64,000 bases of DNA from Clostridia bacterium (GTDB lineage: Bacteria > Bacillota > Clostridia > Oscillospirales > Acutalibacteraceae), in NCBI GenBank assembly GCA_017471765.1, contig JAFURT010000034.1, positions 1-64,000 of the forward strand, read 5' to 3'. Under the pieces are notes generated by a model. That model was not told where the DNA came from. It was given only the letters and a program-made list of their open reading frames with translations, and searched no databases. Each line of letters starts with the position of its first letter. Positions within the stretch are counted from its first letter, which is position 1. The position numbers and the translations under genes are program-made. Below are positions 8,097 to 16,813 of this stretch, in pieces.

Positions 8097-11000
8097 TTAT
8101 TCGACGATCAGCACGCCGTCCTCACCGATGACGTAGTTACCGGCAGGAAGACCGCAGGCGTTGTTTGCCTTGAGCCAGACAGTCTTGTTCCGCTGCAGTA
8201 CACCACTCTTGTGGTGGAAGTAGTAGTACTTGCCATCGACCTCAAATACACCGGTTACCAGTACGTTATTCTCACGGTAGTATATATTGCCGGAGGGGGC
8301 GGTCACGAAGCCACTCAGCAGCAGCTTGCCGTCCTCATCCAACGCATAGTTACCGGCAGGCAGGTCGTAATCGTTGTTGCTGTCGATCCAAATGGTCTTG
8401 TTCGTCAGCAGATGGCCGTCGCCGGTGTTGAAATAGTAGTAGTTCTCGCCTATCTTCTGCAACCCCTTGACCGTTTTACCGTCCACCTCAAAGAAGGTCT
8501 TGCCGTTCCCGGTGACCCACTCGCCCTCGCTGACGGTGACGGCGATCAGCTTCTTGCCGGCATAGCCGCCGATGCCCTCGACGATAGCCAGGTACGTGCC
8601 CGAGCCGTCGACGGACTCTGCCAACCAGGTCAGGGTGTAGTCCACGTCCTTGGTCAGGGTCTCGCCATCCACCACTACGGTGACGGTGGGGAAGGCCAGC
8701 GTTCCGCCGGTGTAGATGAGGTCGTCGGCTGCGTTCACGTCGCTCTGCGACAGCGGTACGGTCTCGCTGTCCAGCGGCACCAGCTCATCCGCCATCAGAA
8801 CGGGGTACATACCTTCGACGTTTTGAATATCCACTTCACCGTACACAGTCTCGTCCACGTCGATGTCGCCGTACGATAGGATCGAATCATTATTCCCGCG
8901 GGCGTTGAAGAAAAACTCGCCGCCGGTGATCTGCACCGTGTTCTCGACCTGGATCCCGTGCTCCCCGGTGTTCATCTCGTAGTGACCACCGTCAATGGAA
9001 AGATCACCGCCGCAGTCCATACCGCAATTATCACGGGTGTAGATATAGACGTTGCACTCCAGGAAGGTAGCGTCGACTTCATACCCCACGTCGACGCCGT
9101 TGTCCTCGGTGTTGATGTGCAGGGTGGTATTTTCCACATTGAGCTGTGCATCGGTATCGATGCCGTCGTCTCCTGCCCGGATGAAGACGTTACTGTTGTA
9201 GATGGATACCGCGCCTTCCGGGCTGTCCACCTCGATGCCGTGGTCGGTGCTCTCGATGTAGAGGTTTACATCCTGGATTTGCAGTACGGCACTGTTGGTC
9301 ACGTCGATGCCGTCAAAGTCGCCGTCCGCCATCACCCGCAGAGTACCGTTGTCGGTGGAATAAATCATCAGGGAGCCAACCGCCGCCTCGATGCCGTCGC
9401 CGTCAGTGTTGTGAATGGTGTTCATCCCGGACACGGCAATAGCCAGATCCATCTCGGTGTACAGGGCGTCACTGCTGTTGTCGGGGTCACCCACGTAGAC
9501 GAAGTTGTGCAGGTACAGGTGACTGCCTACCAGGCAGGCATAGCCACCCTCCGGCCGTGTAGCGGACAGGGTACCGTCGTTGCTCAGGTACATCATATCG
9601 GTAAGCAGGGTATCCCCGATGTACACGCCCTGCAGCTGCTCCCGACCGCAGACGGTGCAGACGCCCTCCTCGTAGGTGTGACTCTCATACATACCCACAC
9701 TGTGTATGCCGCACTGGCTGCAGACGGTGTAGTGGTCCGTATTGTCGTAGTCGATACCGTCCTCGTCGCACTGGTGCTCAAAGAAGCCGCACTCGCACGC
9801 TCCGTTCTCGTCGAAGCTATGCTCTTCGTAAAGTGGTGCAGTCGGTTTGCAAACGGAACAAGCCACGTAGTGGTAGTCCTTATACACATCATAGGTGAAC
9901 TGATGCTCGTGCTCCACCATACCGCAGTCGCAGATGCCGTCCGTAAAGACGTGCTCCGTCTCCACATACTCGCCGCACACGGTACAGTAGCCCCAGTGAG
10001 TCAATATGTCATATCCCGCTTCGTCAGCGGCCACCACGCACTCGTGGACGTAATAGTCGCACATGGTGCAGGCACCGGCTTCATCCAGCGTGTGTTCTTC
10101 CTCAATGTACTCACTACAGATGTCGCACCAGCCCCAGTGAGTCACGCTGTCATAGTCGTAGTCGGTCACCACGCAGTCGTGGACATAATAGTCACACTTG
10201 GTGCAGGCGTCGTTCTCATCCAGGATATGCTCCTCCTCGACGTAACCGCCGCAGAGGTCACAATCGCCCCAGTGGATGGTGCTGTCGTAGGAATACTCGG
10301 TCACCACGCAGTCGTGGACAAAATAGTCACACTTGGTGCAGGCACCGGTTTCATCCAGGTCGTGCTCTTCATTTACATTCTCACCGCAGGAGCAGTATCC
10401 CCAGTGAAAGTCGTCGTTGTAGTCATAGTCGATCGAATGGGTGTGAGAGAGTCCGCACACAGTGCAGGCGTTGGCAGCATCGAAGCTGTGCTTCTGCCGA
10501 ACCGTCTCCTGACAGGTGTTGCAATAGGCACTGTGGGTCGTATCATCATCGGCAACATACGTGCCGTCCACATCGTGAACCTCGTTGCCCTCTTCGTCCA
10601 GCAGTACGACCTTCACGGAAAAGTCGGCGGGATTGCCCGGGATGTTCTCCGTCGCCAGCGTATAGGGGGTGCCGGCACTCAATGCACATTCCACACGGAA
10701 ATTAAGGCTGTCAAAGTCGTCGTTATAGGCCAGCTCGTTGCCATCGGCATCCCAAATCCAAGCCGTGGGATCCGGATTATTGCCGTACTCATCCTTAGCA
10801 GCGTCATAGGCGTAGAAGGCATAGGTGCCGTCCGTCTCCGGCGTAAAAAGGAAGTATATTCTTTCGAGTTCCCCCAAGGATACCCGGACGGGGTTACAGC
10901 GGGTGATGGTGGGCATATCCTTCACCGTCACCTCACAGGTGGCGGTGAGTCCGTTCTCGCTGGTGGCTGTAACCGTGGTGGTACCTACCTTCAAGAAGGA

Positions 11001-11567
11001 GAGGCGTCCGCTGTCGCTCACCGTAGCCACCGTCTCGTCGGAGGAGAGCCAGGAAACGCTCTCGACAATGGCATTGTCGGGGGCGAAGTCAATGTACAGA
11101 GCAGTCTCAGTGCCCACATAGCCGGTAAGGATAGCGGGAGTCACCGTCATCCCGGTGGCGGGAACGATCTGTTCCACCTTCACCGTCATACTGCCGGCAT
11201 CCTCCACCGTGTAGAAGCAGGCACGCAACAGATAGGTGGTGCCTGCCGTCATTTCGTAGACGATGAGGAAGTTATTCCCTGAGCCATAGCTATCGTCGTC
11301 CTCCTTGAGGACCGTTTCGTTCCCGTCGAGAAGATAGCCAAAGGTGTCATGGTCGTTCTCGTAGCTATAGAACCGATAGGTACCATCCTCCGGCGGGGTG
11401 AAGGCATAGGTCGCCGACGTGACGTCGATGCCGTCCAGCGAGAAGGTCATCGGCTCGTCCAGTGTGATGGTGGGATAGTCGGCTGCCAGCACCGACAGAG
11501 GGAGCAAGCCAAGTAGTAGGGTCAGTGCCAGCAGAAGGGCACCGCATTTACGTATAATGGTTTTCAT
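8097..11567 (-). CDS. Large cysteine-rich secreted surface protein, 1156 residues
   Basis: A signal peptide is clear (MKTIIRKCGALLLALTLLLG... ending VLAAD near residue 30). In order: a pre-peptidase-like beta domain, a bacterial Ig-like (Big2) domain with the VTATSENGLTATCEVTV end, a second beta domain, then about eight Cys-rich repeats (about residues 350-650) of roughly 42 residues with CxxC pairs (HWGDCDLCGG, CTKCDYYVHDC). Next comes a beta-helix-like region with repeated IEAA/GIEVDS strands, a beta domain, and two C-terminal repeats of about 70 residues (KTIWIDSNN, LPAGNYALDEDGKL) shared with the protein at 41179. No LPXTG motif is seen. It lies 13 bp after the TetR gene. Cell-surface carbohydrate binding or adhesion is a guess. 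Confidence 0.8.
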   Translation of the reverse strand: MKTIIRKCGALLLALTLLLGLLPLSVLAADYPTITLDEPMTFSLDGIDVTSATYAFTPPEDGTYRFYSYENDHDTFGYLLDGNETVLKEDDDSYGSGNNFLIVYEMTAGTTYLLRACFYTVEDAGSMTVKVEQIVPATGMTVTPAILTGYVGTETALYIDFAPDNAIVESVSWLSSDETVATVSDSGRLSFLKVGTTTVTATSENGLTATCEVTVKDMPTITRCNPVRVSLGELERIYFLFTPETDGTYAFYAYDAAKDEYGNNPDPTAWIWDADGNELAYNDDFDSLNFRVECALSAGTPYTLATENIPGNPADFSVKVVLLDEEGNEVHDVDGTYVADDDTTHSAYCNTCQETVRQKHSFDAANACTVCGLSHTHSIDYDYNDDFHWGYCSCGENVNEEHDLDETGACTKCDYFVHDCVVTEYSYDSTIHWGDCDLCGGYVEEEHILDENDACTKCDYYVHDCVVTDYDYDSVTHWGWCDICSEYIEEEHTLDEAGACTMCDYYVHECVVAADEAGYDILTHWGYCTVCGEYVETEHVFTDGICDCGMVEHEHQFTYDVYKDYHYVACSVCKPTAPLYEEHSFDENGACECGFFEHQCDEDGIDYDNTDHYTVCSQCGIHSVGMYESHTYEEGVCTVCGREQLQGVYIGDTLLTDMMYLSNDGTLSATRPEGGYACLVGSHLYLHNFVYVGDPDNSSDALYTEMDLAIAVSGMNTIHNTDGDGIEAAVGSLMIYSTDNGTLRVMADGDFDGIDVTNSAVLQIQDVNLYIESTDHGIEVDSPEGAVSIYNSNVFIRAGDDGIDTDAQLNVENTTLHINTEDNGVDVGYEVDATFLECNVYIYTRDNCGMDCGGDLSIDGGHYEMNTGEHGIQVENTVQITGGEFFFNARGNNDSILSYGDIDVDETVYGEVDIQNVEGMYPVLMADELVPLDSETVPLSQSDVNAADDLIYTGGTLAFPTVTVVVDGETLTKDVDYTLTWLAESVDGSGTYLAIVEGIGGYAGKKLIAVTVSEGEWVTGNGKTFFEVDGKTVKGLQKIGENYYYFNTGDGHLLTNKTIWIDSNNDYDLPAGNYALDEDGKLLLSGFVTAPSGNIYYRENNVLVTGVFEVDGKYYYFHHKSGVLQRNKTVWLKANNACGLPAGNYVIGEDGVLIVE

Positions 11568-11580
11568 AGAATTGCCTCCT

Positions 11581-12276
11581 TTATATCTTCAACAGGTCGT
11601 GAAGAGCCTGTTCGTTTGCTTCGTTGACAAAGGACTTAAACTGGGTAAAGACGTTGCGACTGATGCGACGGTAGTCCATCGCCAGCACGCGTTCGACCTT
11701 CGCCTGTCGCACCTCGTGCGGAACGTGGTAGATGCTGAGTATTTCGTGTAACGCACCGGCAATGCGCGCTTCCAGCGAAATTACATCGCCTGCCTGCATG
11801 ATGGTAGCGTATTCGATACCGGACACCAGCATCTCTGACACGGCGAACTGCCTGTCGGTCCAATCCGAACAGTAGGTAGCAAATACCTTTTTGGCCCGTT
11901 CCGCATCATTACGGCGAATGATGGCTAGACACAGAGGACTGGTGTAGGCAGAAAAGGTGCAATCGTACATCGCCGCATCCTCCTCGCAGGCCGCCGCCAG
12001 CGTGGCCAGCTCCAAACACACCGCTATCACCGAGCTGAGCCCGTCGTCCGCCTCCTTCTCCATCAGCTGGTACTGGAATCGGCATAACAGGTCAACCAGC
12101 AGCTCCAGCAGATGCTCCTTGGTGGGAAAATAGAAGGTCAGATTCCCCGGACTCATCTCCAGTTCGTCGCATATCGCCTTGACCGACGTGGTGGAATAGC
12201 CGTTTTCCAAAAAGTGCTTGCAGGCTACCTGAATGATCTGCAGCTTGGTCAGGTCGCCTCGTTTGATCCGCGCCAC
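11581..12276 (-). CDS. TetR-family transcriptional regulator
   Basis: 231 residues. The N-terminal HTH of TetR type is clear: KLQIIQVACKHFLENGYSTT, then VKAICDELEMSPGNLTFYFP, the usual helix-turn-helix followed by YF. The C-terminal ligand domain is not assignable to a subfamily. The start is a GTG at 12276 with AGGAGG 7 bp upstream. It is the first gene of an operon with the secreted protein 13 bp downstream, and its consensus promoter is overlaid by repeated operator-like boxes, so autorepression that also sets surface-protein level is likely. Confidence 0.9.
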   Translation of the reverse strand: MARIKRGDLTKLQIIQVACKHFLENGYSTTSVKAICDELEMSPGNLTFYFPTKEHLLELLVDLLCRFQYQLMEKEADDGLSSVIAVCLELATLAAACEEDAAMYDCTFSAYTSPLCLAIIRRNDAERAKKVFATYCSDWTDRQFAVSEMLVSGIEYATIMQAGDVISLEARIAGALHEILSIYHVPHEVRQAKVERVLAMDYRRISRNVFTQFKSFVNEANEQALHDLLKI

Positions 12277-12295
12277 AGAACTCCCTCCTTCTCAC

Positions 12296-12358
12296 ATTAG
12301 TACGTACACCAAATACAGAACGCACACTAATTATAGTACGCATACTAAAAACTGTCAA
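12296..12358 (-). promoter_or_regulatory. Consensus promoter with three 18-bp-spaced operator boxes
   Basis: On the minus strand TTGACA (12358-12353), 17 bp and TATAAT (12335-12330) give a perfect consensus promoter. Three related 18-mers abut at 12296-12313, 12314-12331 and 12332-12349, sharing AG-N-ACG-N-A-N-AC at identical offsets. The third contains the palindrome TAGTACGCATACTA (12334-12347) between the -35 and -10 boxes. A looser relative, TTAGTATACGAG, lies near 12428. This is most simply a cooperative operator for the adjacent TetR protein. Confidence 0.75.
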
Positions 12359-12556
12359 TATCTTTTTTGGAAATTTCCGGATAATTTTTCGGATAAGGCG
12401 ATAGGTGTGTGTTTTATATACATTACATTAGTATACGAGTGCTTCTTCCAAAAGGACTGTTGCAGGCGATTTCTTCCTTTTCCGGTGCTGTATTATTTAC
12501 AATTACTTCATATAATCCGTCGGTTTTTGCGGTATGATACTATTGGGGTGAGAGGA

Positions 12557-13438
12557 ATGTTCGGGTATGTGCGGTTACACAAGCCCACCATAACGATGGG
12601 GGAATACGAGCAATATCAGGGCATCTATTGCACCCTGTGCAAGCGGATGGGCAAGCGGTACGGCCTCTTGTCCCGTTTTACGCTCAGTTATGATATGACC
12701 TTTTTCGCCTTGTTATATATGGCGCTGGAGGAGGCAGGGCCGGATTTCTGCCCCGGTCGGTGCAGTTTCAACCCCACGAAAAAATGCCTCAAAGCGCAGA
12801 ACACCCTGGCTACCGACCTGGCGGCGGATATCGGCACTCTTTTGGCATACTATAAGCTGAAGGACACCCTTGCCGACGAAGGCTTCGGTAAGCGACTTGG
12901 TGCCGGGCTGATGCTCCCCTTTATGGCGGCGGCCCGAAAAAAGGCGGCAAGGCGGCGGCCGGATACCGACCGGCTGGTGGCGGAGATGATGCGCCGCCAG
13001 GCACAACTGGAGGCCGACCGATGCGCCTCCATTGATCGGGCGGCAGAGCCCTTTGCCTTGATGTTGCAGGCGCTGGCGGCGGATATTGCTACCGATGAGA
13101 GACAGCAGCAGGTGCTGGGGCGTTTTGGGTACTGCCTTGGCCGGTGGATCTACCTTATCGATGGGGTGGACGATCTGACGGATGACCTGCAAAAAGGTCG
13201 CTACAACCCCTACATTTATGCCCGGGGGCTGAAGCCGGGGGAGGATGTCAGCGATACCCGCACCTATGCTGTCCACACGCTTAACGCCTGCCTGGCGGAG
13301 TGTGTGGCCGCGTATAACTTATTAGACATTCGCCGTTTTGACGGCATACTACGGAATATACTGGAACAGGGGATGCCCCACGCACAGCGGCGGGCGGTCT
13401 CCGGAGAGGAACAAAAGCATGAGCAGAGATCCCTATGA
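12557..13438 (+). CDS. DUF5685-type protein
   Basis: About 293 residues from the ATG at 12557, chosen because GAGAGGA lies just upstream and the family motif starts there (MFGYVRLHKPTITMGEYEQY). Conserved cysteines (IYCTLCKRMG, CPGRCSFNPTKKC) and the acidic segment YLIDGVDDLTDDLQKGRYNP match DUF5685 proteins of Clostridia as I know them. Their function is not established; the Cys pairs and Asp clusters suggest metal binding. It overlaps the J-domain gene by 20 bp, a pairing I recall from related genomes. The 200 bp upstream hold no other gene; the promoter is not clear. Confidence 0.75.
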   Translation: MFGYVRLHKPTITMGEYEQYQGIYCTLCKRMGKRYGLLSRFTLSYDMTFFALLYMALEEAGPDFCPGRCSFNPTKKCLKAQNTLATDLAADIGTLLAYYKLKDTLADEGFGKRLGAGLMLPFMAAARKKAARRRPDTDRLVAEMMRRQAQLEADRCASIDRAAEPFALMLQALAADIATDERQQQVLGRFGYCLGRWIYLIDGVDDLTDDLQKGRYNPYIYARGLKPGEDVSDTRTYAVHTLNACLAECVAAYNLLDIRRFDGILRNILEQGMPHAQRRAVSGEEQKHEQRSL

Positions 13439-14048
13439 GGTGCTGGGCGTTAAGCCCACCGCCACCGATGACGAAGTAAAAACGGCCTACCGCAACATGG
13501 CGCGGAAATATCATCCCGATAACTACGCTGACAATCCCCTGTCCGACCTGGCACAGGAGAAGATGCAGGAGATCAACGAGGCCTACGATGCCATCGTGCG
13601 GATGCGGAAGAACGGCGGTTCTGCCGGCACAGGCGGCTACGGTGGCGCCCACAACGGCGGCTACCGTGCGCCGAACGGCGGTCCTTCCCGGTATGGAGAC
13701 ATCCGGCAGATGATTCAGCAGAACCGGGTGATGGATGCGGAGATGCTGCTGGACGGCGTACCGGCCTATGCCAGGGATGCGGAGTGGTTCTTCCTGAAGG
13801 GTAGTGTGCTGTATAAAAAAGGGTGGCTGGAGGATGCCTTCACCCACTTCCAGACCGCCTGCCGTATGGACCCCAACAACCTGGAATACCGCCAGGCCTA
13901 TAACCGGGTGGCCAACAACCGCCAGACCGGTGGCTACCGGACGGTGGAGGGCGGCCAGGGCTGTACCGGCTGTGATGTGTGTACTACCCTGTACTGCGCC
14001 GATTGCTGTTGCGAGTGCATGGGCGGCGACCTGCTTCGCTGCTGTTGA
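13419..14048 (+). CDS. J-domain protein with TPR-like and Cys-rich C-terminus
   Basis: The ATG at 13419 gives 209 residues. The first 65 are a J domain: DPYEVLGVKPTATDDEVKTA and the HPD motif in YHPDNYADNP, which stimulates DnaK ATPase. A Gly/Asn/Tyr linker follows, then a TPR-like segment (WFFLKGSVLYKKGWLEDAFTHF) and a Cys cluster at the end (CTGCDVCTTLYCADCCCECM, then CC). It lacks the DnaJ zinc and client domains, so it is a specialised co-chaperone. Overlap with DUF5685 implies they work on a shared target. Confidence 0.85.
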   Translation: MSRDPYEVLGVKPTATDDEVKTAYRNMARKYHPDNYADNPLSDLAQEKMQEINEAYDAIVRMRKNGGSAGTGGYGGAHNGGYRAPNGGPSRYGDIRQMIQQNRVMDAEMLLDGVPAYARDAEWFFLKGSVLYKKGWLEDAFTHFQTACRMDPNNLEYRQAYNRVANNRQTGGYRTVEGGQGCTGCDVCTTLYCADCCCECMGGDLLRCC

Positions 14049-14063
14049 TCGGGGGCATGGGCT

Positions 14064-14594
14064 ATGACCGGTAAACGAAGCGGAAAACTGGCCTTTTGCG
14101 GTGTGATGACCGCCCTGGCGCTGGTATTTCTGTTGCTGACAGCCACCCCGGTTTCCACCGTGGCGCTGGCGGCACTGGCCGCCGTCTGTGGCATCCCTGT
14201 GGTGGTAGAAGCGGGCAAAAGGGCGGCTCTGCTCCACTTTGTGGCCGTAGCGGTGCTGGCCTCGCTGTTGGTGCCGACGGTAGAGGGCAAAGGGATGTAC
14301 ATCGCCCTGTTCGGCTGGTACACGGTGTTTAAGGCGTGGCTGGAGAGCAAACGGTTGCCCCGGGTGGCAGAATGGGGAAGTAAGCTGGCCGTATTTGTCG
14401 TGGCGCTGGCCGCTTTTGCGGCGGTGATGTGGCTGACTGTGCGGGCGACCTTTCCCTATGCGTATTGGACGCTTACACCGATAGCGGTGTTGCTCTGTGG
14501 GGTGTTTCTGGTGTATGACTGGGGGCTCTCCGGGCTGGTAGGGCTGTATATGTCCCGCCTGCACCGTCCGATCAGCCGTCTGTTTCGGTTTTAG
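14064..14594 (+). CDS. Small integral membrane protein, unknown
   Basis: 176 residues with about five hydrophobic segments (near residues 10-30, 32-50, 53-72, 108-130, 137-160). It starts 15 bp after the J-domain gene and ends at a terminator, so it belongs to that operon. The N-terminus (KLAFCGVMTALALVFLLLT) resembles ECF-transporter S components or related membrane proteins, but nothing specific can be assigned. Confidence 0.7.
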   Translation: MTGKRSGKLAFCGVMTALALVFLLLTATPVSTVALAALAAVCGIPVVVEAGKRAALLHFVAVAVLASLLVPTVEGKGMYIALFGWYTVFKAWLESKRLPRVAEWGSKLAVFVVALAAFAAVMWLTVRATFPYAYWTLTPIAVLLCGVFLVYDWGLSGLVGLYMSRLHRPISRLFRF

Positions 14595-14601
14595 AGAAAA
14601 C

Positions 14602-14638
14602 AAATTTTGCAGGATGCAGTTTGCATCTTGCATTTTTT
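14602..14638 (+). terminator. Terminator of the DUF5685 operon
   Basis: An 11-bp stem (TGCAGGATGCA/TGCATCTTGCA, one G-U), a GTT loop and a T6 run. The -35 box of the next promoter lies inside its 3' arm. Confidence 0.85.
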
Positions 14639-14656
14639 GTTTTGTTGGGTTATAAT
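14628..14656 (+). promoter_or_regulatory. Promoter of the RpiR-cmk-ispH operon
   Basis: TTGCAT (14628-14633), 17 bp and TATAAT (14651-14656), 44 bp before the RpiR start. Confidence 0.65.
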
Positions 14657-14699
14657 AAAGCCGTGCGTGCAAGAGGATGTGCAAGAGGAGAAGAGAAGT

Positions 14700-15578
14700 A
14701 TGAATACATCGCTTATCGGGCTGATTGATGCCCATTCCCCCACATTTTCCAAGGGACAGCGGCGTATTGCCGCTTTCATCACCGACCACTATGACGAGGC
14801 GGCTTTCATGACCGCCGCCCGGCTGGGTGAAGAGGTGGGTGTCAGCGAGTCTACGGTGGTGCGGTTTGCCACCGAGCTGGGCTTTGCCGGGTATCCCCAG
14901 TTGCAGAAGGCTCTGCAGGAGCTCATCCGCAGTAAGCTGACCATCGTCCAGCGGCTGGATGTGACCCGGTCCCGGATGACGGAGGGGGATTTGCTCCGTC
15001 AGGTGGCCTGCAGTGATATTAACAATATCCGCCATACCCTGGAGGATTTGGATAGTGACGCCTTTTTTGCGGCGGTGTCCCGGGTGGTATCCGCCCGGCG
15101 GGTGTATGTGTTCGGCGCCGGTAGCTGTAAGCATCTGGCCGGATTTTTTACCCACTATCTGCAGATGCTGTTAGGCGGCCAGGTGCGCCGTATTGCGGCT
15201 ACCAGCCAGAGCGAAATCTTCGAGGGACTGCTGGATCTTCAGCCGGAGGATGCCATCATCGGCATCAGCTTCCCCCGGTATTCCAAAAAGGCGGTGCAGA
15301 CCCTGCACTATGCCCACTCCAAGGGGGCCGGGGTGGTAGCCATCACCGACAGCCCCTTGTCTCCTATTGCCCCGTATGCCCACCATCTTTTGACCGCCCA
15401 CAGTGATATGGCGTCGGTGGTGGATTCGCTGGTAGCTCCCTTGAGCGTCATCAATGCCATGATTGTGGCCATCTCCCTGCAGACGATGGAGCGCACCCGC
15501 CCCAAGCTGGAGGAGCTGGAGCGGTTGTGGCACAGCTATGGGGTATATCAAACAACAGAGGATGGAGAAACGGTATGA
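14700..15578 (+). CDS. RpiR/MurR-family regulator (HTH plus SIS)
   Basis: 292 residues from the ATG at 14700 behind AAGAGGAGAAGAG. The N-terminal HTH_6 domain (FSKGQRRIAAFITDHYDEAA, VGVSESTVVRFATELGFAGY) is followed by a SIS sugar-phosphate-binding domain (VYVFGAGSCKHLAGFF, IIGISFPRYSKKAVQT, VVAITDSPLSPIAPYA). Such regulators usually respond to amino-sugar or hexose phosphates. The stop overlaps the start of the next gene (ATGA), so translation is coupled. The genes that follow are not sugar genes, so the signal here is unknown. Confidence 0.9.
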   Translation: MNTSLIGLIDAHSPTFSKGQRRIAAFITDHYDEAAFMTAARLGEEVGVSESTVVRFATELGFAGYPQLQKALQELIRSKLTIVQRLDVTRSRMTEGDLLRQVACSDINNIRHTLEDLDSDAFFAAVSRVVSARRVYVFGAGSCKHLAGFFTHYLQMLLGGQVRRIAATSQSEIFEGLLDLQPEDAIIGISFPRYSKKAVQTLHYAHSKGAGVVAITDSPLSPIAPYAHHLLTAHSDMASVVDSLVAPLSVINAMIVAISLQTMERTRPKLEELERLWHSYGVYQTTEDGETV

Positions 15579-16798
15579 ACGTACTGGTCATAGGTGGCGG
15601 TGCTGCCGGGTGCTTGGCGGCCGGAGCCGCCGGACGCCGGGGGCACACCGTCACGGTGGTGGAGCGCAACTCTCGCCCTGCCCGGAAGGTGATGATTACC
15701 GGCAAAGGGCGATGCAATGTGACCAACAACTGTACTGTTGACCGATTTATTGCCAATGTGCCGGAAAACGGCCGGTTTCTGTACAGCGCCCTTACCGCTT
15801 TTACCCCCCAGGATATGATGGCGCTGCTGGAGGAGCAGGGCGTGCCGCTGAAGACCGAACGGGGCGACCGGGTGTTCCCGGTGTCCGACAAAGCGGTGGA
15901 TGTGGTAGACGGCCTGGTGAAATATGCCAAGGGGGGCGGTGCTCGGTTTATAGAGGGCCGGGTAACTGCTCTCTGCCTGGAGGACGGTGTCTGCACCGGT
16001 GTCCGGCTGGAGGACGGCCATGTGCTGGAGGCAGACCGGGTCATTGTAGCTACCGGTGGCTGTTCCTATCCCGGCACCGGCTCAACGGGGGATGGCTATA
16101 CCCTCGCCCGGCAGGCCGGCCATACGGTGGTGGAGCCTCGTCCCTCGCTGGTGGCACTGGACTCTGCCGACCTGTTCTGTGCCGACATGCAGGGGCTATC
16201 TCTCAAAAACTGCGGCCTGCAGGTAAAAGATAATGAGAAAAATAAGGTAATATACAGCGATTTGGGAGAAATGCTGTTCACCCATTTCGGTGTCAGCGGT
16301 CCTATGGTGCTGTCCGCCAGCGCCCATATGCGGCAGATGAAGCCGGGACGGTACACCCTTTGGATCGACTGGAAACCGGGGCTTTCCCCTGAACAGCTGG
16401 ATGACCGTATTTTGCGGGATTTCGGGGAACGCAACAATATGGACCTGGGTAATGCCCTGGGCAAGCTGTTGCCCCGCCTGCTTATCCCGGTGATGTTGCG
16501 GCTGGTGAAAATTAATCCCAACAAAAAGTGCAATGCGGTGACCCGGGAGGAGCGCCAGCGGCTGGTGTCCGGCATCAAGGGCATGCCGGTGGTCATCGAA
16601 GGCTTCCGCCCATTGGCCGAGGCGATTGTTACCGCCGGCGGCGTGTCTGTCAAAGAAATCAATGCGCGGACGATGGAATCCAAGCTGGTCAGCGGGCTGT
16701 ATTTTGCCGGCGAGGTGCTGGATGTGGATGCCTATACCGGCGGATTTAATTTGCAGATTGCCTTTTCTACCGGTATGGCGGCCGGGAATCAAGACTAA
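15575..16798 (+). CDS. HI0933/YhiN-family flavoprotein (FAD-dependent oxidoreductase)
   Basis: 407 residues. The N-terminal FAD dinucleotide fold VLVIGGGAAGCLAAGAAG, then the family motif KVMITGKGRCNVTNN, and the C-terminal GGVSVKEINARTMESKLVSG with GLYFAGEVLDVDAYTGGFN, are all diagnostic for the HI0933 (aminoacetone oxidase-like) family. The physiological reaction is not settled. The ATG at 15575 overlaps the RpiR stop; cmk follows 15 bp later. This flavoprotein-cmk-ispH order is, from memory, common in Clostridia. Confidence 0.92.
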   Translation: MNVLVIGGGAAGCLAAGAAGRRGHTVTVVERNSRPARKVMITGKGRCNVTNNCTVDRFIANVPENGRFLYSALTAFTPQDMMALLEEQGVPLKTERGDRVFPVSDKAVDVVDGLVKYAKGGGARFIEGRVTALCLEDGVCTGVRLEDGHVLEADRVIVATGGCSYPGTGSTGDGYTLARQAGHTVVEPRPSLVALDSADLFCADMQGLSLKNCGLQVKDNEKNKVIYSDLGEMLFTHFGVSGPMVLSASAHMRQMKPGRYTLWIDWKPGLSPEQLDDRILRDFGERNNMDLGNALGKLLPRLLIPVMLRLVKINPNKKCNAVTREERQRLVSGIKGMPVVIEGFRPLAEAIVTAGGVSVKEINARTMESKLVSGLYFAGEVLDVDAYTGGFNLQIAFSTGMAAGNQD

Positions 16799-16813
16799 CG
16801 GAGGAAATAAACC

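Noticed and set aside
8958..11282. Long open frame opposite to the Cys-rich secreted protein (774 codons)
   Set aside because: It is a shadow produced by the codon bias and repeats of the minus-strand gene, which has a signal peptide, domains, an upstream regulator and a ribosome binding site. The antisense product is repetitive Val/His/Gly sequence without any domain.
12233..12556. Upstream extension of the DUF5685 frame
   Set aside because: The frame is open through the TetR promoter region, but the conserved family start and ribosome binding site are at 12557.
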